Assembly (NCBI GenBank): GCA_030490835.1
Contig: CM059972.1
Span: 49,765,452-49,829,451, forward strand
Reading direction: 5' to 3'
Origin: Annona cherimola
Taxonomy: Eukaryota; Streptophyta; Magnoliopsida; Magnoliales; Annonaceae
DNA: 64,000 nucleotides
Shown here: positions 47,630 to 57,196 of the stretch, one piece after another
Numbering within the stretch: position 1 is the first letter of the stretch
Layout: each line of letters starts with the position of its first letter
Program-made: the position numbers and the translations under genes
Notes under the pieces: generated by a model
Told to the model about the DNA's origin: nothing
The model's input: the letters and a program-made list of their open reading frames with translations, nothing else
Database searches by the model: none

Positions 47630-48300
47630 ATGTGTCCCGCGGGCCTTAAAAAATCTCATATTTTATTTTCTAAAATATGTATATGCCTCCCACGGGCCTC
47701 AAAAAATGACAATTTTAATTTCTATATGTGCCCGCGGGGTCCAAACAATCAATATTTTGTTTTTCTGAAATATATATGTCCCACAGGCCTCAAAAAATGA
47801 ATGTTTTGCTTTATAAAAATATATATGTGTGTCCCGCGAGCCTAAAAAAATGAATATTATATTTTTATAAAAATATATGTGTCCGGCGGCTTCTAAAAAT
47901 GAATATTTTATTTTCTTAAAATATATATGTATCCCACGGGCCACCAAAAGTGAATGTTTTGTTTTTTTAGAATATATAAATGTTCCACGGGCCTCAAAAA
48001 ATGAATGTTTTATTTTATAAAAATATATATGTGTCCCGCAGGCATCAAAAATTAAATATTTTATTTTTAAAAGAATATATATGTGTCCCGCGGGCTTCCA
48101 AAAATGAATATTTTATTTTCTAAAAATATATGTCTGTCCACCGAGCATCCAAACAATGAATATTTTGTTTTGTGAAAATATATATCTAACTTACGGGCGT
48201 CCTAAAAATGAAATTTTTTTTTTTCTGAAAATATATATGTCCCACGGGCATTCATAAATGATTTGTTTTATTTTCTAAAATAAATCCGCGGGTTTAAATC
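47630..48300. repeat. Degenerate 51-bp satellite, about 13 units (X)
   Basis: Units with TGTGTCCCGCGGGC and AAAAATGAATATTTTATTTT, more diverged from each other than in Z, consistent with X being older than Z. Confidence 0.8.
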
Positions 48301-48919
48301 AAAAACGAATATTTGATTTCTACAAATATTTTGTTTTTTAAAGAAAATTTACATGAGATATAACACAAGCCATCATTTTTAGAGGTGTTAACATAAAATT
48401 TTGTATAAATTTCATATTCAACGTAAATTTTAGATAAATTATTAGTCCACATTAAGTTCATTTGGAGTAAATAAATTTGGATTTTTTGTTTAATTTAATT
48501 AATAATAGTAACAAAAAATTACAATTATTATATCTTTATAATATAATTTGTAATAATATTATTATAGAATTTAAATAATTTTCATTATAAAATTTATATT
48601 AAACGTAGTTATTTACTAAATTGATTATTTAACCAATCCCAAAAAGAAACATATATTTATATATTAAATATAAATTACAGTTATATATAATTTCTTACAA
48701 TTTTAGTTTTATAGCGGCATAAATAATAATTTTTACAATTTTATATATTTACGTAAATTTTGATTTTATTTAATTCAAATTAGTTAATATTTTTAATTAT
48801 TATTTATTTAGTTTTAAAATTATTGAAAGGTTTCCATAGTTATGAAATGAATTATTAATTATATATCTAGTGCAAAATACACAAATTAGGTAAAATATTT
48901 ATAAAATTTTAATAATTAG
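48301..48919. other. AT-rich linker (X)
   Basis: No gene. Mirror of M1 9809-10165 (includes AATCCCAAAAAGAAACATAT). Confidence 0.6.
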
Positions 48920-50055
48920 ATGCGGTTAGATGCTGTTAGATGCAGTTAGATTCTGTTAGATTTTGTTAGATGCTGTTAGATGCTGTTAGATGTCGTTAGA
49001 TGCTGTTAGACGCTCTTAGATTAAGTTGGATTTCTTTAAATCAAATTATATGGGTTTCAAATTCCGTAATTAAGGTCTAAATGACCTTATAAGGGGCCTA
49101 GGATCATATTACAGGTGTTAAATTATGATTAACTTATTAATTTCAAAAATTAGATGCTGTTAGATGCTGTTAGATGCTGTTAGATGCCGTTAGATGCCGT
49201 TAGACGCTGTTAGATGCCGTTAGATGCCGTTAGACGCTGTTAGATTAAGTTGAATTTGTATAAATCATATTATATGGGTTTCAAATTCCGTAATTAAGGT
49301 CTAAATGACCTTATAAGGGGCCTAGGATCATATTACAGGTGCTAAGTTAGGATTAACTTATTAATTTCAAAAATTAGATGTTGTTAGATGCTGTTAGACG
49401 CTGTTAGATGCCGTTAGACGCTGTTAGATGCCGTTAGACGCTGTTAGATGCTGTTAGACGTTGTTAGATTAAGTTGAATTTGTATAAATCATATTATATG
49501 GGTTTCAAATTCCGTAATTAAGGTCTAAATGACCTTATAAGGGGCCTAGGATCATATTACAGGTGTTAATTTAGGATTAACTTATTAATTTCAAAAATTA
49601 GATGCTGTTAGATGCTGTTAGATGCGGTTAAATGCGGTTAGATGCTGTTAGATGCTGTTAGATGCCGTTAGATGCCGTTAGATTAAGTTCGATTTCTTTA
49701 AATCATATTAACTGGGTTTTAAATTCAGAAATTAAGGTCTAAATGACCTTATAAGGGGCCTAGGATCATATTACAGGCTTTAAATTATGATTAACTTATT
49801 AATTTCAAAAATTAGATGCTGTTAGATGCAGTTAGATGCGGTTAGATGCAGTTAGATGCTGTTAGATGCTGTTAGATGCTGTTAGACGCCGTTAGATTAT
49901 GATGATTTTATTAAATCATATAATATGAGTTTCAAATTCTGAATTTAAGGTCTAAATGACATTATAAGGGACCTAGGATTATATTACAGGTGTTAAATTA
50001 GGATTAACTTATTAATTTTAAAAATTAGATGCTGTTAGATGCCGTTAGATCCGAT
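48920..50055. repeat. 10-bp satellite in higher-order units (X)
   Basis: About five units of TTAGATGCTG runs plus spacer, followed by the type-a subterminal region 50056-50475. Confidence 0.85.
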
Positions 50056-50518
50056 TTTATTCAGAAAATAATAAAATATTAATAAATTTTCAAAAATTCG
50101 AGAAAAATAAAAGAACTTGTTATTTTTGAGAGTATCATGATTACATTAACTTTAAATAATATAAAATGACTTCTAATAAAATTTATATTTTCTAACTTTA
50201 CTAATTATAATGAAATCTTTTTAAAAAATAATTTTTTGTACAAAATTTTTTTTAGAAATTTTCAAATGATGAGAAATTATGTCCACATACATTTTAATAT
50301 TTCATCTAGCAAATGAATGAAATAGATTGAGATTTTGTATATATATAATATAAATTTTATCAAAAACCAAACATACTCACGTTTTTAAGTTATTATACTC
50401 TCGCTGTAAAATTATCAAAATGCTCAGCTTCCTTTTTTTTACCTAAGGAAAAGTGCTTCTTATGGGTTGGGACTCTGGGCAGAGATGCAACTTCCCAGGA
50501 AAAAATGGGTCGGGGCTC

Positions 50519-51332
50519 GTCCCGCTCCCGCGCCCAAAATATCATTTCCGCCCCTTCGCGCCTGGTCTCTCTCCTTTTCGGCTTTGCCCTGTCATGCCCT
50601 AACCCCTAAAATTGGTGCAGCTGCCTTCTTCTTCCCCCCATAAAAATTTTGGCCGCCCTTTTCTCGCGCTCGCAGCCTCTTTTTCCTTCGACAATTCAAC
50701 CTTGCTTGTTGTAATTCCCGCCACCTCTATCTGGCTTCTGACTCCCAAGCCCCTGGTCTCCTTCCTCCACATTCCTTTACTAGTGTCTGATGCCTGCTCT
50801 CCTTACCCTTCCTCTCTCTTACCCTCAACCTGCTGTAACTGCGACGAGCAGACAAGCCTCTTGCCTCGTCGCTGCTCTTTTCTTGTGCCCTCCCTGTCCG
50901 ACCAACGTATCGTCAATCTTACCATGTGTGGTTGTTGCTATCTGCTGCTAAACAAGTCTCCTGACTCACAGTCCTACCCCTCTCTTCTTACACCGCATCT
51001 TCTCCCATTGTTATAGTTCCAGAAATTTCCCCCTAAATATTTTCCCCAGTGTCCGTTATCCTCTTCTATTTTCAAAAGGCCCAAAAATACCAAGACCAGT
51101 TGACATCGATCCCGCGATTGTCTGCCACGGCTAGCTTCATTTTTTCCCTTGCTTAAGGTTTTCGCCTCCTATTCCATTTTTCCTGGGGCAACGAAAGCAC
51201 CTATCTAGATGGCTGACCCTGCGATCGACTGTCACGATCTGCCGTATCCTCGTTTCCTCATGCCTGATTCCTCCCACACTGTTGCCGCTGAGGCACTGGT
51301 CATCTTCAACACCCGCTGCAACTGACGACCTG
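50519..51332 (+). promoter_or_regulatory. GC-rich host DNA split by the composite MULE, possible 5' exon
   Basis: Begins with the second GTCCCGCTC copy. About 800 bp of C/T-rich, CpG-containing sequence ends at CGACCTG|GTGAGT (51332), a good donor, so it could be the non-coding first exon or promoter of a host transcript. A 134-codon frame at 50612-51016 is Ser/Pro/Leu-rich with no domain and is not claimed. The left flank 8225-8262 (TTCGGCGACA) would join it in the uninterrupted allele. Confidence 0.35.
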
Positions 51333-51352
51333 GTGAGTTTTCTATACAATCT

Positions 51353-51547
51353 CTTAAGTTAATTAGATTATATTAAGCAACCTATTTAACTTATAGAACA
51401 ATACATAACCCGTCAACTCATTTATTAAATGGGTTAGGGTTGAAATTTTTTAAATGGGTTAAAATAGATTAGGATTGAGATTTTTTAAATGGATTAAGAT
51501 TAGGATTAAGCCCCAACCCGTACAACCTGATCTGTTAACACCCCTAA
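51353..51547. mobile_element. Truncated GGGGTGTTAA-type MITE remnant
   Basis: Repeated AAATGGGTTARG motifs and the right end CTGTTAACACCCC; a matching left end is not adjacent. Related to the remnant at 7996. Confidence 0.35.
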
Positions 51548-51665
51548 ATTAGTGAGGAGTGAAGGAATTGAGTAATGGGAGAAAGGGATTATGGGTATAA
51601 CTGTGATGTGACAGGGGCTGAATGGAACGAGGTAGAAACAACAGTTTATTTATTTATTTATTTAT

Positions 51666-52192
51666 GGGTCCTGTTTCTATGGAACCCAGTTACATTGAAG
51701 TGGTTATATGTAACCCCCTCAAATTTTAAAATTTTGATTTTTGATAGAAAATTCAATCATTCATTGTATTTAAGGTCATTTGTTTATATAAGAAATTAAG
51801 TTTCGTCCAAATCCAATATGTACGTGGGTTACATTTGCTCAAAAAAGGTGCATTCATATGTAAATTAGGGAAAATGCTTAGATCCATTCGCATATGTATT
51901 GGAATGTAGTAATATTTTATAGAATTATTTATCCACGTATAATGATATATTAGATGGTATGATGTTAACAATATTACTTAAAAATTAATATTTAGCATTA
52001 AATTATTTTATTAAATTGATTTTACATATTTATAGATAAGGCCTATATATAGTGATATTAGACAAATAAAAGGGTTTCCATAATAATATAAGTGATGCTA
52101 AACATAATAGATGTAGTGGATTTTTCATTAACCATCTAAATGTTAAAAATGGAAGGGATAACATAGAAAGGAGTTTCATAGAAACATACCCG
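51666..52192. mobile_element. Large foldback MITE, copy 2 of 3
   Basis: Ends GGGTCCTGTTTCTATGGAAC and, inverted, GTTTCATAGAAACATACCC. TTTATTTAT on the left and TTTATCTAT one base past the right end give an 8/9 duplication, but the left flank is a TTTA microsatellite, so this is weak. The interior is shared with 55677-56172. Confidence 0.6.
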
Positions 52193-52284
52193 TTTATCTA
52201 TTTCGATAATTAAACTTTCATAATTTATAGATAAACAGAGTGTGGGGAGACAACATATAATATTACAGAAATTCATGTCCTTTT

Positions 52285-52930
52285 GGAGAATTTCTCAGAC
52301 ACATCTAGGAGGATCCTTCATCCACCATCTCTTAATTGCGCTTTCTTGAAGAGCATTCTTAGCCAATTTATGAGTAACCTCATTCCCCTTTCCCACTACA
52401 TATGAAAACTTAATCTATGCAAAGCTATTAGAAAAATATTTGATCTCCTCAATTACATACTTCAAAAAGTTAAGAGTAGTGTCATTTCCCAACAAAAGAT
52501 TTTTAATACGTGTATAAATTTTTAACATTTTTGGAAATTTTTAGATTTTTTTTTAAATTTTAAAAATCAGAAAAAATATCTAAAAATTTCCAAAAATGGT
52601 AAAAATTTATACACATGTTAAATACACTTAGATTAACAATTGTGCCAAAAACTTTTCAAAAAAATAAAAAAATGGATGAAGTACACCCGGGTGCATTGAA
52701 CCGTGTTCCTAAAAAAAGAGCCTTAGTTTCCAACCATAAAGGCTCACTATAGCCTGCCTTTGACTACGATTTTGCTACTACAAAGTTACCTTTCCAATCA
52801 TAGAGAGCAGCTTCAAACCCCAAAATATTGTTTGTAGAATTCATACTGCATCCACAATAAGCTTCATTGTTCCATCCCTAGGTCTTTTCTACCATGCTAC
52901 ACTTTACCATAAATTTAGTCGCCCTTGTTG
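52285..52930 (-). pseudogene. LINE-type RNase H-like fragment, interrupted
   Basis: Minus-strand frames, with stops, read GWNNEAYCGC, LGFEAALYDWKGNFVVA and PLWLETKA, then after the inserted element FLKYVIEEIKYF, VGKGNEVTHKLAKNAL and RWWMKDPP. This is the signature of the plant RNase H domain found at the end of LINE polyproteins and as solo genes. A hairpin MITE (52497-52709) splits it, and further stop codons are present, so it is dead. Confidence 0.65.
52497..52709. mobile_element. Hairpin MITE (family of 5412-5740), left end truncated
   Basis: Palindromic arms (TTTTGGAAATTTTTAGA against TCTAAAAATTTCCAAAAATG) and the right end GGTGCATTGAACCGTGTTCC, as in the intron element. The left terminal part is missing. 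It lies inside the RNase H fragment. Confidence 0.7.
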
Positions 52931-53162
52931 AATAATGCTTGAGGCTTGAAAATGATGGATATATGCATTGCACCACCTTTGAATTTTCTTACCTTCTAAC
53001 TGATCAAGATGGGAAGTTAAGCAATTTTTGAGATACCAAAGCCTCTAACATATGGAAATGTAGAACAATAGCGGAAACTTATCCTTTTGCCTTGCAAGTG
53101 TATGAATTACCCCAGCTATATCATTTTTATTCTACTGCTTCACTAGGGAAGGAATAGGAGTG

Positions 53163-53416
53163 TGGACAATATCTTTTTTAATTGGTATTATATACACTGT
53201 GACATCTGATATTACAATCAAACCCTTTCATAACCGTCATCATGGAAGGATTTCCTGTAAATATCCCTACTTAGAAGGACATTTTGTAAATATCCTCATA
53301 TATAGAGAAAACTACAAATATGTTTTATCTGCATCCAGCAGGATTCGATCCCCTGTTGGCCACTAAGCGGGTGAATAGTGATACTGCCAATGCATTGCCT
53401 CGATGGACAATATCTT
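53163..53416 (-). mobile_element. tRNA-type SINE with 13-bp target duplication
   Basis: TGGACAATATCTT at 53163-53175 and 53404-53416 flank 228 bp. On the minus strand the head (right side) carries an A-box-like TGGCAGTATCAC and a B-box-like GGATCGAATCC about 40 bases on; the tail (left side) ends AATTAAAAAA before the duplication. Head, tail and duplication together fit a pol III SINE. Confidence 0.75.
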
Positions 53417-53426
53417 GAATATATCT

Positions 53427-53514
53427 GCAACTTCAGAAAATGTGATAAGTATTCCTCCTTATATCAACTTGCAACTTCAGAAAATGTGATAAGTATTCCT
53501 CCTTATATCAACTT
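53427..53514. repeat. Perfect 44-bp tandem duplication
   Basis: GCAACTTCAGAAAATGTGAT, AAGTATTCCTCCTTATATCA, ACTT occurs twice in a row (53427 and 53471), with a partial third start. It is a recent event, since no mismatch was seen. Confidence 0.85.
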
Positions 53515-54652
53515 GCAACTCCAGGGCACATAGGATCTGCATTATTCCCTTATTCACTAAGTTCTTATGTGCTGGAGGGCCATTTACTATCACTTTCCAA
53601 GGAAAAAAATGTAATTTTCCTAAGCATTTCGAGCTTCCATACTGATTTTAGAGATTATATTAATTTCTCGTTTGAAGCAATAAGATGTAGATCCTCCTCT
53701 CTCATTGTCATGCAATGTAATGCTAGTATGTCGACTTGACAGTGAACTATCCATTATTCATTTACCTCCAGAACATGCCATCCCCTTCTGCATATCTAAG
53801 AATCAGAATATCTTTGATATTGCTCCACCCTTCTTCTCCCATGGCCAATCTAATCAAGTCTTTATTCCAACATCTGCTCTCTTTTTTTGTGAAACCCCAA
53901 CCTATGTAGGACTCGATTGTATGCATTGAATATATACATGTGATTTAATTGAATTTTAGGATGATTTTGTGATTTTGGTAAATTATTACAATTAGGGCCA
54001 AGGATTAGAAATAGTGATTCAAGTAATCATTATAAGCCGATATGGGTCAATATGATTAAAGTAGTTTGATGGTAATTGAAACTTATCAATATATCATAAA
54101 TAATTATCTTAAATTATATGGTTTGATTTATGAGAATTTAAAGGATAATTATCAAGTTAAGTAGAAAAATACTGGAAAATTCATCACGTAACGCCTGTAG
54201 GGCGGATTGAAGTGAAATTTGAAAGGCAAGTAGATAATGATGAACTTAACCTTATGAGATTATTGGATTATGAAAATTATGATGAAATTCGTGCGATAAT
54301 TAATTGTTTATATTCAAAATTCAACTGTTAACTTCAAGTGGCTATAACTTGAGTTAGAAAAGTCGGATTGAGATAAAATTTGAAACGGTTAAATAAAATC
54401 ATGAGATTAACATTTTAGAAGGATTAGATTAAGCAAATCATGCTGCGAAAATGCTTGAATAGAAAAAGGTACACATTTGTCTTCTTTTCTTATCATCTCT
54501 GCGTTGTGGGTTCTTCCAGCTCTTTCCTCTACTACTTCTCATTACTTCTTTTTTTGTGAATTTGGAACCTAGGTTGACTAGAGATTGGATAAGAGCTGTA
54601 GTTTAATAATTGCCTTTCAACTCTTAAGTCTCAACAAAAGGCCTTTAGCTGC
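53515..54652. other. Intergenic and presumed ALG10 5' region
   Basis: No coding sequence recognised. The last 170 bp (CTTCTTTTCTTATCATCTCTG, CTTTCCTCTACTACTTCTC) look like a pyrimidine-rich plant 5' UTR; no TATA box was fixed. Confidence 0.4.
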
Positions 54653-57196
54653 ATGTCTGGTTCTGAAGAGGTTGTGGCTGAAATTCCATTCCCAAAAGAA
54701 AGAAAGAAACAGCACGACAAAAGGGAAGAGGAAGATATGGGCAGGATAATTGTTGCAGGGATAGTGGTGATGCTGGCTGTCCCACTTTCAATCTTGGTCA
54801 ATCACATTGTTCCAGAGCCTTACATGGTAGTTGAGCTTCTCCCTCCCATTCATTCCCCTCTTCCTCCTCACCTGCCTAACCTGCAGCTCACTGTTTTGCA
54901 GGATGAGATATTCCACATACCACAGGCCCAACAGTACTGTAGTGGCAATTTCAGAGCATGGGATCCTATGATCACTACCCCACCTGGCCTGTATGCACTC
55001 TTTCCTTACAACCCTTTTCCTCCCCCTCCCCCCCGATAAGTTTTCCTGCTCTCTTATATTCTTGAATTCTGTGTATTCTTTTGATCTACATGCATTGTTT
55101 GTAACAACTACTTAAGTTTGACACATTGTTTGGGATGTGTGTGAAAATGGGTTCTTTGTAAGGGTGATTTTTTAAGGATTTTCTTTGGTTTTGGATGTTG
55201 AAGCTATTCTCTATGTTAAGCTATGTGTGTGACAAAGTCAGGTTTCTCTTTTGTGTTTTGAGATGAGCGGTGGGACTTATTCACTTTCTCAATTGTTCCA
55301 ATTCAAAATGGGGGAAGGGAAGTAGCATTGAAGTACCTTTTGTTTTTTCCCTTTCTAAAAATAGAGTGTGGTGTGGTGGTCCTTAAAGACATTGCTTTGA
55401 AGAAGAATGAGTTCAGACAAAACCCTCTATGAAGGATGTGCCAAATGGCGGTTACCTGCAGAATTTAGATGTAAGGGCATAAAGTGGACTACGCTGAGCT
55501 TGGTTTGGAATGTGAAAACAAAACTAGTGAGTTTCTCTTTGTTATGACAAACTTGTGGTTGAGCTCAAGCTCAAATGTCAAAGCTCGAGTTTTGCTTAAA
55601 AATAGAGCTTGAGCATGACCTGAGCCAAGTCAAAGTTATTCAGCGTGTTTGTTTAGCATATTATCTTGTGAATAATGGACTATGCTTCTATGCAACCACG
55701 CCATTTTTACACCCTTGATGATTGATGGGAAATCCTCTTCATCCATTTTATTTAGCATCATTTATAATATTGTGGAAACCCCTTCATCTATTTACCATTT
55801 ACAATTATATAAAATCAACACAATAAAATGGTTTAATACTAAATATCAATTTTAAAGTTGTATTTTCAACATCTAAACCATCTAGAGAATTCTTATGTGG
55901 ACAAATGATTTTACAAAGTATTGTTACATTCTAATATATGTTTTGATGAATCTAAGAATTTTTCATAGTTTATACACATTTTTAAGCAAATATGTCCTAT
56001 GCACATCTTTGATTTTGACGAGACTTGGTCTTTTAGCTAAGCAAATAATGCTAAATACAATGAATATAGTAGTTTTTTTATTTTTTATTTTTATCAATTA
56101 TCAAGATATTCAAAATGGAGGGAGTCACATGGAACCACTTTTATTCAACCTGGTTACATAGAAGTGGAGCCCATGAATAATAATTAGTGCGTCAATCATA
56201 AAGTTAAAGCATATAAAAGCCGAGTTTGAGTTCCTCACCATGCCATATCAAGTTGAGCCATGTCCAAGTACATGAGGCTCCTACCAATGTCAATTTTGGG
56301 GAGAGCAAGATTCTTGCAGCCATACCATCATTTCTGAGACCAGTTTAATGTTTGAAATTGGACTCAGGTGAAGAGCCTTACCATTACCTCAGCTTAGCTT
56401 GTTCACCAATGAGCCTACATTTGTTTGGCTTGAAATTGAGAAAAGGCTCAAATTTTGTAAAGCTTGGCTTACTACCACGTTTTCAGATGAGTAATTTGCA
56501 CAAGTAGATTGCATAATCATTTGATTGAAACTATTGGTGGAATTTGTATTTCCTTCCCAACCAATGCGAAGAGTTTTCATTATCTCCATTGGTATACCTC
56601 AACGCAATTATTGCATGAGCTGTATGCATTGCAAATGGTTGTTTCTGGTTCTTTTGGATGTGGACCTTTTATGTTCTACTCATGAGTCCACGTCAATGAG
56701 TTCTTTGCTGTTGTTATTTAATCAAGTATTGCAGGTGAATATGTACAAATATTCTCAAAGTTGGATGATTTGTTTTCGTTATGAATGTAAACAATTTGGT
56801 ACCTTAGTTTCTGTTGGGTGCTGTGATAGGTGTGATTCATGCATTTTTATATGGTTCTGCAGGTACTACCTTTCACTTGTCTATATTGGTTCTTTGTTTC
56901 CAGTCACAAAATTGACAACAGCAGTGTCATCGTTTTATGATCTTTGTTCTGTTACTGTTCTTCGTTCTGCAAATATCATTCTGGCTGTCATATGCAGTAT
57001 CATTATTTACGATATAGTAATTTGCTTAAGACCCAGTCTGGCTGAAAGAAGAGCAACTATCTGTACTGTTGTTCTATCTGCATACCCCCTTCATTGGTTC
57101 TTTACTTTTCTATACTACACGGATGTTGCATCAACAACAGCAGTTCTCTCTATGTATCTAGCCTGTTTGAAGAGGCACTACTGGTTTAGTGCTTTG
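54653..57196 (+). CDS. ALG10: ALG10 alpha-1,2-glucosyltransferase, first three exons
   Basis: Exons 54653-54826, 54902-54990 and 56863-57196 join in frame. Joined motifs: VNHIVPEPYM/DEIFHIPQAQQYC, GNFRAWDPMITTPPGL/YYLSL and YPLHWFFTFLYYTDVAS, the conserved start of the DIE2/ALG10 family. ALG10 adds the last glucose to the dolichol-linked oligosaccharide in the ER membrane; hydrophobic segments are visible (GRIIVAGIVVMLAVPLSIL and several in exon 3). Two in-frame starts exist, 54653 and 54737; the second (MGRIIVAG) fits the family's short N-terminus better. The 75-bp first intron is a multiple of three and has no stop, so its retention would insert 25 residues. Exon 3 ends GCTTTG|GTAAGT; the remaining exons are not in view, and a Gypsy element begins about 1.2 kb later. 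No lesion was seen. Confidence 0.85.
55677..56172. mobile_element. Large foldback MITE, copy 3 of 3, in ALG10 intron 2
   Basis: Starts GGACTATGCTTCTATGCAAC and ends GGTTACATAGAAGTGGAGCCC. GTGAATAAT (55668-55676) against ATGAATAAT (56173-56181) is an 8/9 duplication, again of Mutator length. Located within the 1872-bp intron 54991-56862. Confidence 0.72.

Larger units (their letters stand above)
33867..50475. mobile_element. X: MULE of type b-a inserted in Y, split by Z
   Basis: The left end is GAGGCCCAACCCATAGGAAG at 33867 (type b); the right end is CTTATGGGTTGGGACTC at 50475 (type a). Reading inward from the right: 10-bp satellite, linker, 51-bp satellite, conserved block, the Z insertion, the rest of the block (36716-36828), a second 51-bp array (34848-36715), and unique DNA (33935-34745). 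Without Z it is about 6.9 kb. No transposase was found. Its right two thirds are collinear with M1 8272-11545. Confidence 0.78.
8272..50518. mobile_element. Composite MULE nest (putative macrotransposon), 42 kb
   Basis: The left end GAGGCCCAACCC at 8272 and the right end GGGTCGGGGCTC at 50518 are inverted and flanked by identical GTCCCGCTC. Inside are four overlapping elements of the same family: M1 at 8272-26867, Y at 26891-50518, X at 33867-50475 and Z at 36829-46538. By internal content, 8272 pairs with 26867 and 26891 with 50518, so the two ends that share the duplication belong to different neighbouring elements. The simplest reading is joint transposition of M1, a 23-bp spacer and Y. 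An alternative is recombination between the near-identical left ends at 8272 and 26891. Confidence 0.65.
26891..50518. mobile_element. Y: MULE of type a-c, split by X
   Basis: The left end is GAGGCCCAACCCAGGGG at 26891. The right end is split: the body reaches CGAACGGCAGAG at 33866 and resumes at 50476-50518 with GGCAGAGATGCAACTTCCC and the terminus GGGTCGGGGCTC. Rejoined, this equals the reverse of Z's left end. Without X the element is about 7.0 kb: type-a end, 10-bp satellite, 51-bp satellite, about 3.6 kb of arm sequence with two small conserved frames, and the type-c end. It has no transposase. Confidence 0.75.

Noticed and set aside
50612..51016. A 134-codon frame in the GC-rich flank
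   Set aside because: Low-complexity Ser/Leu/Pro composition, no domain, and it probably lies in a leader or promoter region.
53320..53403. A tRNA gene on the minus strand
   Set aside because: Box-like motifs are present, but no cloverleaf arms could be paired, and the flanking duplication and A-tail fit a SINE.
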